A stretch of DNA of 64,000 nt from contig NZ_JAJEWQ010000003.1 of assembly GCF_020687805.1 (NCBI RefSeq), positions 299,736-363,735 on the forward strand, read 5' to 3'. Both the position numbers and the translations under genes were made by a program. Position 1 is the first letter of the stretch; the number at the start of each line of letters is the position of its first letter. The notes under the pieces were generated by a model. The model was not told where the DNA came from. It saw only the letters and a list, made by a program, of their open reading frames with translations, and made no database searches. Positions 17,531-26,565 of this stretch are shown here, piece after piece. Source of the DNA: Planctobacterium marinum (GTDB lineage: Bacteria > Pseudomonadota > Gammaproteobacteria > Enterobacterales > Alteromonadaceae).

Positions 17531-20059
17531 ATGAATACAAAACAACTGATTGGCGCACTACTGATAACATCCTGCGTATCAATCGCACAGGCCGACACCA
17601 TTTTTTACGATGGCTTTGAAGATAACAATGCGACTGGCTGGTCGTTGACCGGCAACGTGCAAACATCTGGTACCCAATCTATCGGCAATTATGCGTTGCG
17701 CATGAAAAAAACCGCGACAGCCACATATCAGCTCAGCACGGTGGGATATTCAGCGGTTAATGTGCAAATGCAAATGGCAGCAACCGCGCTGGAAGCAAAC
17801 GATAATGACAGTTGCAATATTGATATCTCCACTAATGGCGGCAGTAGCTGGACAACAATCTTAACCCTGGTGGATGGTCAGGACGATGCGACATTTTACA
17901 GCGCCAACTATGCCGATGCCTCCCTGGAAGACAACCCCGCAGTGCAACTGAGATATCGCTCTGTGGCAGATGATTTAGGTGATTATTGCTGGGGAGACGA
18001 AATCCTGGTTACCGGAACACCGGGAGGACTAACGCCGGCTCCGGAACTTGAAATATCGGGCAATTTTAGTTTTGGTAGCGAGCAAATCAATAGCACCAGT
18101 AGCCAAAGTTTAACGCTGCAAAATACCGGGACTGCAGATTTAATTATCGGAGCAATTACCTCCCCTTCAGCGCCATTTAGTATTAGTCAGGATACTTGCA
18201 GTAATAGTATTCTTACAGAAGGTACAAGCTGCCAGATTAGTGCAGATTTCAGTCCCGTTAGTACCGGATACTTTACCGATAGCATCAGTATTAGTTCTAA
18301 TGATAGTGACGAAAACCCTGCCATTGTGAGCTTATCGGGCACTGGCAGTGACCAACCGGGCGGTGGTGTTGATGATTTTGACCCGCTAACCGGAAATGGC
18401 AATGTCAGTCGTAGTGAGTTGACATTCTCTACGCTCAATACAGGTTCAGACCCCGGAACATTAGTGGACATGTCTGCCTATGGATTACCTGCCAATGCGG
18501 CACCACCTGTCAATACGTTTGAAGGGCGACTGGTATTGAATAGCGAAGCCAGCAGCGGTGGATTTACAGAAATTAAGGATACTTTTCGATACACAGGAAG
18601 CCAGGATGCCACGCGCAAACACCTACCCGAATTTGATTATGAATTTGTGCAAACCGGCAGCCACATTGTCCCCGTGCAACGCGGAATGTTAGCCAACAGT
18701 CATCCTGAATGGGAGTATATTCTCGAACCTGGTCGGGTTTGGAATGAAAACACCGACAGTGGTTACACCAGAGTCGCATTACCCTTTTCGTTACAACAAA
18801 AAAATGCCAACTGTGTGCATAACGGCGTAATGACTTTCGGTTTCAAAGATGACGGCAGTATTACTCAGGTGTCCTACCAAATAGCTTCTGAAACCTGCCT
18901 CTATTATAAAGTGGATATGTGGGGATTGTTAGGAGCAACCTACACTCCGTCAGCCATTGTAAATGCCGGGAGTATAAAAACGGCGCATCAGGCTGAAGTG
19001 GCCGCGCGTATTCCCACCAAGTCCATTGCTGAACTGGCCAACGATTATCCGGGCACCGAAACCGCTAATTTCAGCAACAGTATCAGTACCGACCATATGA
19101 CGCTTTTTGGCTTGTATATTGATGGTACCAATTATGTAGGTGGCTGTAATACACGCCATGGTACCTACCCCTATTGTGATGTGTTACGTGTGCCGTCGTA
19201 TTCAACGGCAAAAAGTAACTTCGCCGGTGTTGCGATGATGCGTCTGGAACAAAAATACGGCAATGTCATGAATCAAACCATTGATGGTTTTGTCGCAGAT
19301 TGCAATGCCAATGGCAATTGGGATGATGTGACCATCGAAAATGCCGTCGATATGGCAACCGGCAATTACAAACTCGCGGGCTATATGAGCGATGAGGGTG
19401 CCAGTCATACTAATGATCTGTTCTTGCCGGAAGACCACGCCAGTAAAATCAGTTATTCCTGCACTGAGTACCCGCGTAAAGCTTCACCGGGCACAACGTG
19501 GGTTTATCACACATCTGACACCTACATTGCTGGCACGGCCATGGATGCGCTGGTTAAACAACAAGAAGGCGCCAGCAAAGACATATTTGACCATATCATG
19601 CTCGATGAAATCTGGAAGCCACTTGCCATCGGCCAGTCGACACTTTCAACCCGTCGCACTTACGACAGTGTTGCCCAACCATTTGCAGGCTGGGGGTTAA
19701 CTTACAATGCAGATGATACGGTAAAACTGGCACGCTTTTTAGCTATTGATGATGGCATCATCAACGGTCAACAGATCCTCGACAGTGACGAGCTGGACGC
19801 CGCACTGCAGCGCATTAGCAGTGACCGTGGCCTTGTACCCACATCGGGCTTTTATTATAAAAATGGATTTTGGGCAAAAGACATGTCGTCAGATACCGGG
19901 TGTACTGATATGTATGTCCCCTTTATGTCAGGGTACGGTGGTATTACCGTGGTCCTGTTACCAAATGACACCGTTTATTATTATTTTAGTGATAATGATG
20001 AATTTGGGTGGGCTGATGCCGCAGTAGAATCCCATAATATGCGCAGTTTCTGCCCATAG
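17531..20059 (+). CDS. Large secreted multidomain serine hydrolase (beta-lactamase-like)
   Basis: An 842-aa exported protein with a signal peptide ending SIAQA. Residues about 22-160 form a beta-rich domain (TIFYDGFEDNNATGWS) as in carbohydrate-binding or jelly-roll modules. Residues about 170-275 form a choice-of-anchor D-type Ig domain (SLTLQNTGTADL... CQISADFSP... VSLSGTG). A Gly/Asp linker follows. The C-terminal 500 residues resemble the class C beta-lactamase/transpeptidase fold, with SxxK as STAK near 558, a YHTSD motif near 659 and GYGG near 801 in place of the usual K/H-T-G. Substrate unknown; possibly an esterase or peptidase at the cell surface. Confidence 0.7.
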   Translation: MNTKQLIGALLITSCVSIAQADTIFYDGFEDNNATGWSLTGNVQTSGTQSIGNYALRMKKTATATYQLSTVGYSAVNVQMQMAATALEANDNDSCNIDISTNGGSSWTTILTLVDGQDDATFYSANYADASLEDNPAVQLRYRSVADDLGDYCWGDEILVTGTPGGLTPAPELEISGNFSFGSEQINSTSSQSLTLQNTGTADLIIGAITSPSAPFSISQDTCSNSILTEGTSCQISADFSPVSTGYFTDSISISSNDSDENPAIVSLSGTGSDQPGGGVDDFDPLTGNGNVSRSELTFSTLNTGSDPGTLVDMSAYGLPANAAPPVNTFEGRLVLNSEASSGGFTEIKDTFRYTGSQDATRKHLPEFDYEFVQTGSHIVPVQRGMLANSHPEWEYILEPGRVWNENTDSGYTRVALPFSLQQKNANCVHNGVMTFGFKDDGSITQVSYQIASETCLYYKVDMWGLLGATYTPSAIVNAGSIKTAHQAEVAARIPTKSIAELANDYPGTETANFSNSISTDHMTLFGLYIDGTNYVGGCNTRHGTYPYCDVLRVPSYSTAKSNFAGVAMMRLEQKYGNVMNQTIDGFVADCNANGNWDDVTIENAVDMATGNYKLAGYMSDEGASHTNDLFLPEDHASKISYSCTEYPRKASPGTTWVYHTSDTYIAGTAMDALVKQQEGASKDIFDHIMLDEIWKPLAIGQSTLSTRRTYDSVAQPFAGWGLTYNADDTVKLARFLAIDDGIINGQQILDSDELDAALQRISSDRGLVPTSGFYYKNGFWAKDMSSDTGCTDMYVPFMSGYGGITVVLLPNDTVYYYFSDNDEFGWADAAVESHNMRSFCP

Positions 20060-20114
20060 ACACATAAGCATACAGGTCGCTGAATTAATCTATTGAGTTT
20101 TCAGCGACCCATTT

Positions 20115-21350
20115 TTATTTATTGCTTTGTTCTTCTAAATCCAGAATGTACGCCGCACCTGATTCATTGCCTTGATCATCGCGAAAAGGCGCAGCAACTA
20201 TCGCGGCTTGTTCAGAAAACGCGAGATTCCAGCCAAATTTATCCTCAGGCTTGCCCTGCCCGGCAACAAATTTCGATGCAAAAACCCATTCTTCAGACTG
20301 TTTTTTATACAGGTACACCGCACCCGAGTTGCTGCCCCCGGCATCATGATGCATCGCGCTGATCAGCGCTGTATCTTTATGTAATGCCACACCTCGAGCA
20401 AATCGGTCATCGGCTTTACCATCCGGGGCCACTAACTTTTGGGTTTGAACCCACTGGTGTTCTGTGCGTTCAAAAATATAAGCAGAACCGGCATCCTCAC
20501 CAACACCATCAATATCATCTCTGCGGGCTGAAATTAATGCTGTATCACCAGACAAGGCCACTCGCACTCCAAAGATATCGGTGTCGGCACCATCGTCCGC
20601 GGTAAGTTTGGCTTGTTGACGCCACTTTTCTCCTTCGTAGACATAAAAATAAACAGCCCCTGCATTGTCAGCCTTTTCGTCATTTAAATCTGCGCCCACC
20701 AAGATCGTATCACCGTCAATCGCGACGCTGATACCAAATAAATCACCGGCAGCTCCATCGTTTGCCGTTAGCCGGGTCTGAAACTGCCACACATTGTTTT
20801 CTCTGGTATAAACATAAGCGGAGCCTGTGTCTTTATCAGGCGCATCACTGCGAGGCGCACCGATAACCAGAAACGCCTCAGTCAGAGCAATACTTTGCCC
20901 GAAAGCATCCCCGGCTTTGCCATCTGCAGCCATTAACCACTGCGTTTGTGACCAGGAACCGGTTATGCGTTCAAATGCCAACACGGCACCCGCATTTTCT
21001 GCCTTTTTATCGTGTCCAATTACGCCTAATAAGGCAAAGTTGTTTTTTAACGCCACATTGCCGCCAAGCGTATCTTCAGCAAATGCCGGCTCAGCTATTA
21101 ATTTTGCCTGTTGTTGCCAGCCCTCAACTCCCAATATATAAACGTAAGCGGCTCCAGCATCCTGATTAGAGTTAACATCCGCTTTAAAGGCGCCCACTAA
21201 TGCCGTGGAACCGTCTATCGCGACACTGTAGCCAAAATGGTCTTGTGTTTCGCCATCCTCGGCTAACAATTGATGCTGCTGAGCCATGATTTGACTGCCA
21301 ATAAATAAGGAAAAAAAAGCTAAACGCGTGACGACAGAAGCAGACTTCAT
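20115..21350 (-). CDS. Secreted FG-GAP repeat (integrin-alpha-like propeller) protein
   Basis: Encodes 411 aa from the ATG at 21350 (GGGAAGG upstream) with a signal peptide ending IMAQ. The mature protein consists of about seven repeats of roughly 50 residues with the pattern DGxxxDxFGxSVAIxGxTALVGA...GAAYVY, typical of FG-GAP blades of a beta-propeller that bind calcium through Asp-rich loops. It probably mediates protein binding outside the cell. Convergent with the serine hydrolase gene and only 55 bp away. Confidence 0.82.
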   Translation of the reverse strand: MKSASVVTRLAFFSLFIGSQIMAQQHQLLAEDGETQDHFGYSVAIDGSTALVGAFKADVNSNQDAGAAYVYILGVEGWQQQAKLIAEPAFAEDTLGGNVALKNNFALLGVIGHDKKAENAGAVLAFERITGSWSQTQWLMAADGKAGDAFGQSIALTEAFLVIGAPRSDAPDKDTGSAYVYTRENNVWQFQTRLTANDGAAGDLFGISVAIDGDTILVGADLNDEKADNAGAVYFYVYEGEKWRQQAKLTADDGADTDIFGVRVALSGDTALISARRDDIDGVGEDAGSAYIFERTEHQWVQTQKLVAPDGKADDRFARGVALHKDTALISAMHHDAGGSNSGAVYLYKKQSEEWVFASKFVAGQGKPEDKFGWNLAFSEQAAIVAAPFRDDQGNESGAAYILDLEEQSNK

Positions 21351-21576
21351 CGAACCTTCCCGGAGAGTGAAAAAATAGTACATCTCTCACAGCAGCGAGT
21401 GCATAGCAAGATACAATAGATAAAGCGCTGATATCGCAGGATAAAAGGTCAGATTTGCTGGAAAAGTAGCAGTTTGCTTTTCAACAACTCTGACCCCTTG
21501 AAATTTTCAGTTTTCCTCATTACCCGGGATGTTTACTGAGGCTATTTCACCACAACCTGGCCATTTGGTTCTTCGC

Positions 21577-22194
21577 TTAAAACCCAAATTGCTTAAACCC
21601 ATCTTTCATGGTTTGTCCTCTGGGTGTTAAAGGACCATCTTCAGTGCCATCTGTGGTATTACCGTGAAACTTTTGTCCGTACGAGCGATTTTCAGATGCA
21701 TCCCGGTGTCGAAGATTAGCATTGCTACCATTAATAACACTATGAAAGCCCATTATGACACTGGCTCGTTGTTGATCGTTCATCGTACTGTTCAGCCCTT
21801 TAATAGCCAGATCCATGCGCCTCTGGTGAGTCCTGGATAAGGGTTCTTTGCGACCAACATTTAACATTGATCGCAAACCCTGCTGTTCGCTGGAAGTCAG
21901 GCTCGTTGCCGTAGCAATGCGCTGCATAATTATTTGTGAATCCGCGAGCGACGCCTTGTGAGACAAGTCCTTACTTCCGGTTTTTCCGCTCTTAACGATC
22001 TTTTTCAGCTCAGCGCGATGCCGGATATTGTCTGCCTGCGTTTCTGAAAATTTTGACTGTGTACTTTGCCGCCCGAACTCCCTTAATTGAAACTTCGCGG
22101 CTTGTCTGTGAATATTTTTGGTAAAATGCCTTTTCCCGGCGTAATGCAGCGCCCTTTTAGTCTGGTTGGCGCCACCAGTTGTACTTTTTGTCAT
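21577..22194 (-). CDS. Basic hypothetical protein
   Basis: Encodes 205 aa from the ATG at 22194, chosen because GTAAAGG precedes it. The protein is rich in Lys, Arg, His and Gln, with no signal peptide or TM segment. The N-terminal half is strongly basic (KRALHYAGKRHFTKNIHRQA); the C-terminal half is a helical domain (QIIMQRIATATSLTSSEQQGL ... RRMDLAIKGLNSTMNDQ). I do not recognise it. It could be a nucleic-acid-binding or effector-like protein. It is flanked by intergenic gaps and has no obvious operon partner. Confidence 0.55.
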   Translation of the reverse strand: MTKSTTGGANQTKRALHYAGKRHFTKNIHRQAAKFQLREFGRQSTQSKFSETQADNIRHRAELKKIVKSGKTGSKDLSHKASLADSQIIMQRIATATSLTSSEQQGLRSMLNVGRKEPLSRTHQRRMDLAIKGLNSTMNDQQRASVIMGFHSVINGSNANLRHRDASENRSYGQKFHGNTTDGTEDGPLTPRGQTMKDGFKQFGF

Positions 22195-22378
22195 TGCCTT
22201 TACCCACCACGTAAAAATCCATTGATATTGAATTAAACTCACCACAAGGTAAAAAATAGACGCTTACAGATAACAGGTAAAGAAATTTACACATTAATCA
22301 TCAAATTAATGAACACGGGGTATTACCCTGCCTGGTGTTGGAAACCAACATTTGCCAACCGGATACTCATTTACTGGC

Positions 22379-22425
22379 AATGAAAAAGGTAAAACAAGCT
22401 AAACGCGTGACAACAGCACTGACTC
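22379..22425 (-). pseudogene. Remnant of a signal-peptide coding segment
   Basis: The minus strand reads SAVVTRLACFTFFIAS before a stop, close to the SASVVTRLAFFSLFIGS signal peptide of the FG-GAP gene at 20115-21350. At DNA level AGCTAAACGCGTGAC followed by (A/G)ACAG is shared. The rest of the protein is missing, so this appears to be a leftover of a duplicated 5' end. Confidence 0.4.
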
Positions 22426-22463
22426 CGTGAGTTTTTTCTACTTCAATCTCAACCAGGTACTCG

Positions 22464-23606
22464 CTAGTTTCCGCTTACATTAATGATGCCATCAATCAAT
22501 ATACTGAGCATTGCACGCTGTTGTTCGCCAGCCTGATCGGCGTCTACTGACCAGTCACTGTTGGTGATCAATACCATATCTGAAGCCGGATGCGTCAGGA
22601 TAAACTGCCCACCCCATCCCCATGCAAGCTCATAATCAGCATCGGATTCAGCCAGCACAGAACTGGTGCCCAGCCAATTTAGATAGCCATAACCTCGATA
22701 CTCAAGCGCGCTGTAAGTTCCGGAAAGCGCCACATGTTCCTGTTTCATCTCTGTCACCCAGAGTTCCGGCACAACTTGTGTTACAGAGCCATCAAGACCG
22801 GTGTAGCTGCCGTTGTTTTGTATTAACAATCCCAGCTTTGCCTGATCAATGGGCCGCAGTTCCAACCCTGCTCCACCGTTATAACGACTGTCTGCCAAAA
22901 TTTCCCAACGGATGGAATTGATACCCATGGGCGCAAACAAACGCTCCATGGCAAAGTCACGTAAAGTGCTTTCAGTGACCTTACTCACTATCACCCCCAA
23001 TACATGGACGGCTGCTGAGTTATAGGTAAAGGTATCGCCAGGCGTACTGGTTAACTCTCGTGACAACAAAAACTCTACAGGTTCTTCTGATTGCGCCCAT
23101 TCGATATACAATGTCGCGCCCGACTCATCCCATTCAAAACCGCTGGTCATGGTCAGCAGTTGCGCCACGGTCACTGATTCCGCATCGACATCACCAAAAT
23201 CGTATTCATCCAGGAAAAACTCACCAAGGGTAGAATCGAGACTTAACAGCCCATCGTCAATGGCAATACCGGTTAACAATGCAATCACAGTTTTAGTTAC
23301 GGAGCGAACATGTAGCAATTGCTGCGCGGTGTAGCCATTAAAATACTGTTCAGCGAGCAACCTGCCCTGTTTTAACACCAATAAACTGCGAGCACCTGAT
23401 TGCGACTCAGCCTGAGTGTACGCAGCGGCAATCACATTTTCATCCACGCCGGCATCAGCCAGACTCGCAACTTCAATTTCCGAAGATTGCGGCAAGTAAG
23501 CAGGGCTTGTGTCAATCGGGACATTGGGCGTTGCATTGGGTGTAGAACTGCCACCACCGCAGGCAACCAAAGTCAAACACAATAAAGAGCTAATTAATAA
23601 ACGCAT
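22464..23606 (-). CDS. Serine hydrolase lipoprotein (beta-lactamase family)
   Basis: About 380 aa, with a lipoprotein signal ending in LTLVAC. Starts at 23606 (MRLLIS) or 23633 (MNKITW) are both possible; neither has a strong ribosome site. The class C beta-lactamase-like domain shows SxxK as SVTK near residue 102, the TYNSAAVH region as the Y-x-N motif, and WGWGGQF in place of K/H-T-G. Such proteins are usually esterases or peptidases rather than resistance enzymes. Its promoter region is shared with the divergent S41 peptidase gene and contains a TTTACC-N5-TTTACC box. Confidence 0.82.
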   Translation of the reverse strand: MRLLISSLLCLTLVACGGGSSTPNATPNVPIDTSPAYLPQSSEIEVASLADAGVDENVIAAAYTQAESQSGARSLLVLKQGRLLAEQYFNGYTAQQLLHVRSVTKTVIALLTGIAIDDGLLSLDSTLGEFFLDEYDFGDVDAESVTVAQLLTMTSGFEWDESGATLYIEWAQSEEPVEFLLSRELTSTPGDTFTYNSAAVHVLGVIVSKVTESTLRDFAMERLFAPMGINSIRWEILADSRYNGGAGLELRPIDQAKLGLLIQNNGSYTGLDGSVTQVVPELWVTEMKQEHVALSGTYSALEYRGYGYLNWLGTSSVLAESDADYELAWGWGGQFILTHPASDMVLITNSDWSVDADQAGEQQRAMLSILIDGIINVSGN

Positions 23607-23683
23607 AGTCTGAATCCAGGTAATTTTATTCATCTTAAACTGAAAAGTAGCCAAATTGCCAATCCACTATTGATACACAAATC

Positions 23684-23700
23684 TTTACCTTGAATTTACC
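23684..23700 (+). promoter_or_regulatory. Direct-repeat box TTTACC-N5-TTTACC upstream of S41 peptidase
   Basis: Two perfect TTTACC half-sites have an 11-bp period, followed 19 nt later by TACATAAT, a plausible -10 element for the gene starting at 23753. The spacing and direct orientation fit OmpR/PmrA-type response regulators overlapping the -35 position. Two identical boxes occur at 25767 and 30490. Confidence 0.6.
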
Positions 23701-23752
23701 CGGTGAGGAATAGGCTGTTTACATAATTTCAATAGCAAACCAAGGTAAAATT

Positions 23753-25267
23753 ATGCGTTTAGGAATCGCCGCGCTCGCCATCACCGCTACAACATTTATT
23801 AGCGGTTGTGATAATTCAGGATCCAAAACCAGGGTCAGCCCTACTCCACCAGTTTCCGTTGATTCTATCAACGCCAAATATCAGGGCGTTTGGACTGCAC
23901 CCGGCTATGCACATACAATGGTTGTCGGAAAACATCGCGTCGACTTTTACCAACACACCAGTAGTTATTGCCTGCATACTGATGAATTAAATGACATTAC
24001 TACAGAAGATATAGAGAATGTTGTAAGGGAAACCGAAAGTAACAACCAGTTAGAATGGTATTTATCTTATGGAACAGCGTCCTTTTCTGCGCCGGGGATA
24101 CAGTATGAGCGTCGTGCGGCGCTACCACAGACCTGTGAAGACAATCCCATTTCGCTGATTGAGGATAGTGAAAGTCCACTTGATACACTCGAACTGTGGG
24201 ATTTCTATGGCCAAATATTTGCAGAGTATTATGTTGACTTCGGACTAAAAAATATCGACTGGCAACAACTGTATTATGATGCCAGCATTGAACTAAATAC
24301 AGGCTCAACAGCCGACGATCTGTTTCTCGCCATGGCCCAGACCCTTGTACCTCTGGCTGACACTCACAACTATATTCAGACTCCACAGGGTTGGTTCGCA
24401 AAAACCCTCACCAAGCCAACTCTCTCTCAACGATTAGTTGAAGAGTTTGCTTTTAAGAATGACCTTCCATTCCCAATCCCACTAGAAATCGTCACTGAAA
24501 CTATAGCCAGTGATCTTCACAATTATGTGACAGCCAATCTGCAATACCAATGGAGGTTAGTGGCTGATTACGCCCAGCAATCAACAGACATTAAAACAGC
24601 GGCAAATGACTTGATCCGCTGGTTTGAACGAGAAGATATTGGATACTTGTATCTGGGTGGTATGCTTGGCTATGCGGATGCTGAACAATTAGAAGGAATA
24701 GCATACGCAGAAAAAACACTTGACGTTTTAAATGCAGCTCTTGATGCAGCTTTAAATGATCTTCGCAATGTTAATGGGCTAATTATTGACGTGCGGACCA
24801 ATGACGGTGGTCATGACTATGTTAGTCTTGCCATAGCCAGCCGATTCACAGAGTATGAGACCCATGTATATAGTAAGCAGGCCAGAAACGGCAACAGCCG
24901 AACACCATTGCAAGAGGTTTTTTTAGCGCCGTATAACGGCCTTAGATATTCGGGTCCCATAACTCTGCTTACCAGTACCAGTACCATATCTGCGGCAGAA
25001 ACCTTTGCACTGATAATGTCTCAGTTTAGCAATGTAACACTTATAGGCGAACCCAGTCAGGGAGTATTTTCAGATGTAATGGAATGGACACTTCCAAACG
25101 GCTTCAACATTGGCCTCTCCAATGAATTCTATCTCACTCCAAACGGTGAATGGTATGAGGGCCAGGGCGTGCCTGTAGACGTTGCAGTCCCATTTTACAC
25201 GCTTCAGCAACGCGAAGCAGAGATTGATTTAGGCATAGAAACCGCATTTACACTACTCACTGAGTAG
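23753..25267 (+). CDS. S41 family (C-terminal-processing-type) peptidase lipoprotein
   Basis: A 504-aa predicted lipoprotein (lipobox ISGC). The S41 core is in the C-terminal half: GLIIDVRTNDGGHD near 344, then the catalytic serine in STISAAETFAL near 413 and GEPSQGVFSD near 435. The N-terminal part carries a helical region (LELWDFYGQIFAEYYVDF) common in S41 proteins of the tricorn/TSP type. No PDZ domain is obvious. AAGG lies 8 nt before the ATG. It is preceded by the direct-repeat box and probably belongs to the local two-component regulon. Confidence 0.82.
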   Translation: MRLGIAALAITATTFISGCDNSGSKTRVSPTPPVSVDSINAKYQGVWTAPGYAHTMVVGKHRVDFYQHTSSYCLHTDELNDITTEDIENVVRETESNNQLEWYLSYGTASFSAPGIQYERRAALPQTCEDNPISLIEDSESPLDTLELWDFYGQIFAEYYVDFGLKNIDWQQLYYDASIELNTGSTADDLFLAMAQTLVPLADTHNYIQTPQGWFAKTLTKPTLSQRLVEEFAFKNDLPFPIPLEIVTETIASDLHNYVTANLQYQWRLVADYAQQSTDIKTAANDLIRWFEREDIGYLYLGGMLGYADAEQLEGIAYAEKTLDVLNAALDAALNDLRNVNGLIIDVRTNDGGHDYVSLAIASRFTEYETHVYSKQARNGNSRTPLQEVFLAPYNGLRYSGPITLLTSTSTISAAETFALIMSQFSNVTLIGEPSQGVFSDVMEWTLPNGFNIGLSNEFYLTPNGEWYEGQGVPVDVAVPFYTLQQREAEIDLGIETAFTLLTE

Positions 25268-25329
25268 TTCTCGAAGGCTGACAAAGCCACTCAACAAGGG
25301 TCAAAAATTGGTTTATTACAGGTGAATAT

Positions 25330-25722
25330 ATGATGCGAATAGTATTAACGGGGTTATATTTGATTCTTTTGACGATGATCGCGACAATTCACCTGTTACA
25401 TAAACTCGAAACCGACACAGGCGGTATTATCAGTCGCTATGCACCGCTGTTGTTGGTAACCGTGATTACTTTTGGGATATGCGGCTATATATTTCACAAA
25501 GCCATTTTTAAACCACCGTTCTGGGAGGCCCTTTTAGGGCTTCTTTCAATGCTGAGTATGACCTGTATTGGAACATTAGTTTATTTTACATGGGCAAACA
25601 TTTCCCTGCTATCAGCTACAGGAGTTTGGGCATCCGTAATATTGTTTTTGTTGTTTCCGGCAAAAATAATTTTGTACTTATATTTGTATCGCAGTCCGGC
25701 AATTTGGCGTGTCCACTCTTAA
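25330..25722 (+). CDS. Small integral membrane protein, unknown
   Basis: Encodes 130 aa with about four TM helices (residues 5-23, 38-56, 66-90, 96-118) and few polar residues in between. No family recognised. It follows the S41 gene by 62 bp on the same strand and could be co-transcribed with it. ACAGGTGAATAT precedes the ATG. Confidence 0.6.
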   Translation: MMRIVLTGLYLILLTMIATIHLLHKLETDTGGIISRYAPLLLVTVITFGICGYIFHKAIFKPPFWEALLGLLSMLSMTCIGTLVYFTWANISLLSATGVWASVILFLLFPAKIILYLYLYRSPAIWRVHS

Positions 25723-25766
25723 ATCCGTGGTCTAAATTCCAATAAAAACCTTTTTGCTCATGCCCC

Positions 25767-25783
25767 TTTACCTTAAATTTACC
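25767..25783 (+). promoter_or_regulatory. Direct-repeat box TTTACC-N5-TTTACC upstream of outer-membrane barrel gene
   Basis: Perfect half-sites with N5 = TTAAA. TACGAATT, 20 nt further, is a plausible -10. The arrangement is the same as at 23684-23700. Confidence 0.6.
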
Positions 25784-25827
25784 TTACTTCGATTATCGTA
25801 GTTTACGAATTTTATTTACGGAAAACT

Positions 25828-26436
25828 ATGATGAATATTATCAAAACGAACTTTAAAACTAAATTTGGCCCGCTCGCTTTCGTTATTTTCGGGAGTGTTT
25901 TTAATCCCCAGGCACAGGCCTCCGAATTCAATTTTATACAGCTACACGGAATGCAAGCCACTTATGGTGATATACCGGGCTTTGAGCTGCGTGGAGCTGA
26001 AATAAGGGGAGGCTTTGGATGGAACCAATTCTTCACCGAGTTTCGTTATCGCAGTCTGGATGATCGCTCAGGCGACAGAAAACTCGAAGACGAACGCTGG
26101 AACATTAGTGTGGGCTATGCCTGGCCACTCAGTGCAAACTTAAGTGTGGATTTACGAGCAAACTATGGTTCAATTAAATTAGAGGGACATGGTCCTGATG
26201 AATATTTCATATCCAAACCTAAATACGAAGGCTTGAGTTCCTATCTACACTATTCCTACTCTGACAACATTAGTTTATACGGCGGTCTTGAATGGCAAAA
26301 CTTACCTGAAAATGCCGATCAAAAGGCATATCACCTCGGCGCAATGTATCAGTTCGAAGTAATTACATTGGGTGCTGAGTACACTAAATATTCAGACACT
26401 GATGCAATTAGTCTTTTCGCCCGCTATCAATTTTAA
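25828..26436 (+). CDS. Predicted outer-membrane beta-barrel protein
   Basis: A 202-aa exported protein (signal peptide ending PQAQA). The mature part alternates polar and hydrophobic residues in about eight strands (FFTEFRYRSL, WNISVGYAWPL, LSVDLRANYGSI, SSYLHYSYSDN, ISLYGGLEWQNL, YHLGAMYQF, ITLGAEYTKYS, SLFARYQF) and ends in Phe, the usual signal for Bam-dependent assembly. The size fits OmpX/Ail-like or OprH-like 8-stranded barrels. It is preceded by the direct-repeat box, so it may be an envelope-stress or cation-responsive protein controlled by the nearby two-component system; that is inference. Confidence 0.75.
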   Translation: MMNIIKTNFKTKFGPLAFVIFGSVFNPQAQASEFNFIQLHGMQATYGDIPGFELRGAEIRGGFGWNQFFTEFRYRSLDDRSGDRKLEDERWNISVGYAWPLSANLSVDLRANYGSIKLEGHGPDEYFISKPKYEGLSSYLHYSYSDNISLYGGLEWQNLPENADQKAYHLGAMYQFEVITLGAEYTKYSDTDAISLFARYQF

Positions 26437-26444
26437 GCGGAATT

Positions 26445-26477
26445 TGGTCTGCTTTTTAAGCTTGGAAAAGCAGACCA
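26445..26477. terminator. Hairpin after the barrel gene
   Basis: TGGTCTGCTTTT pairs with AAAAGCAGACCA (12 bp) around a 9-nt loop. No strong T-run follows, so its strength as a terminator is uncertain. Confidence 0.5.
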
Positions 26478-26565
26478 GCTCTCATTAACGACAGTAAAGC
26501 TTCGAAAAACAACAGGTGAGTGTTAGGCTTAGGGCCTGGTAGCCCAATAAAGTGTAATACATTAC

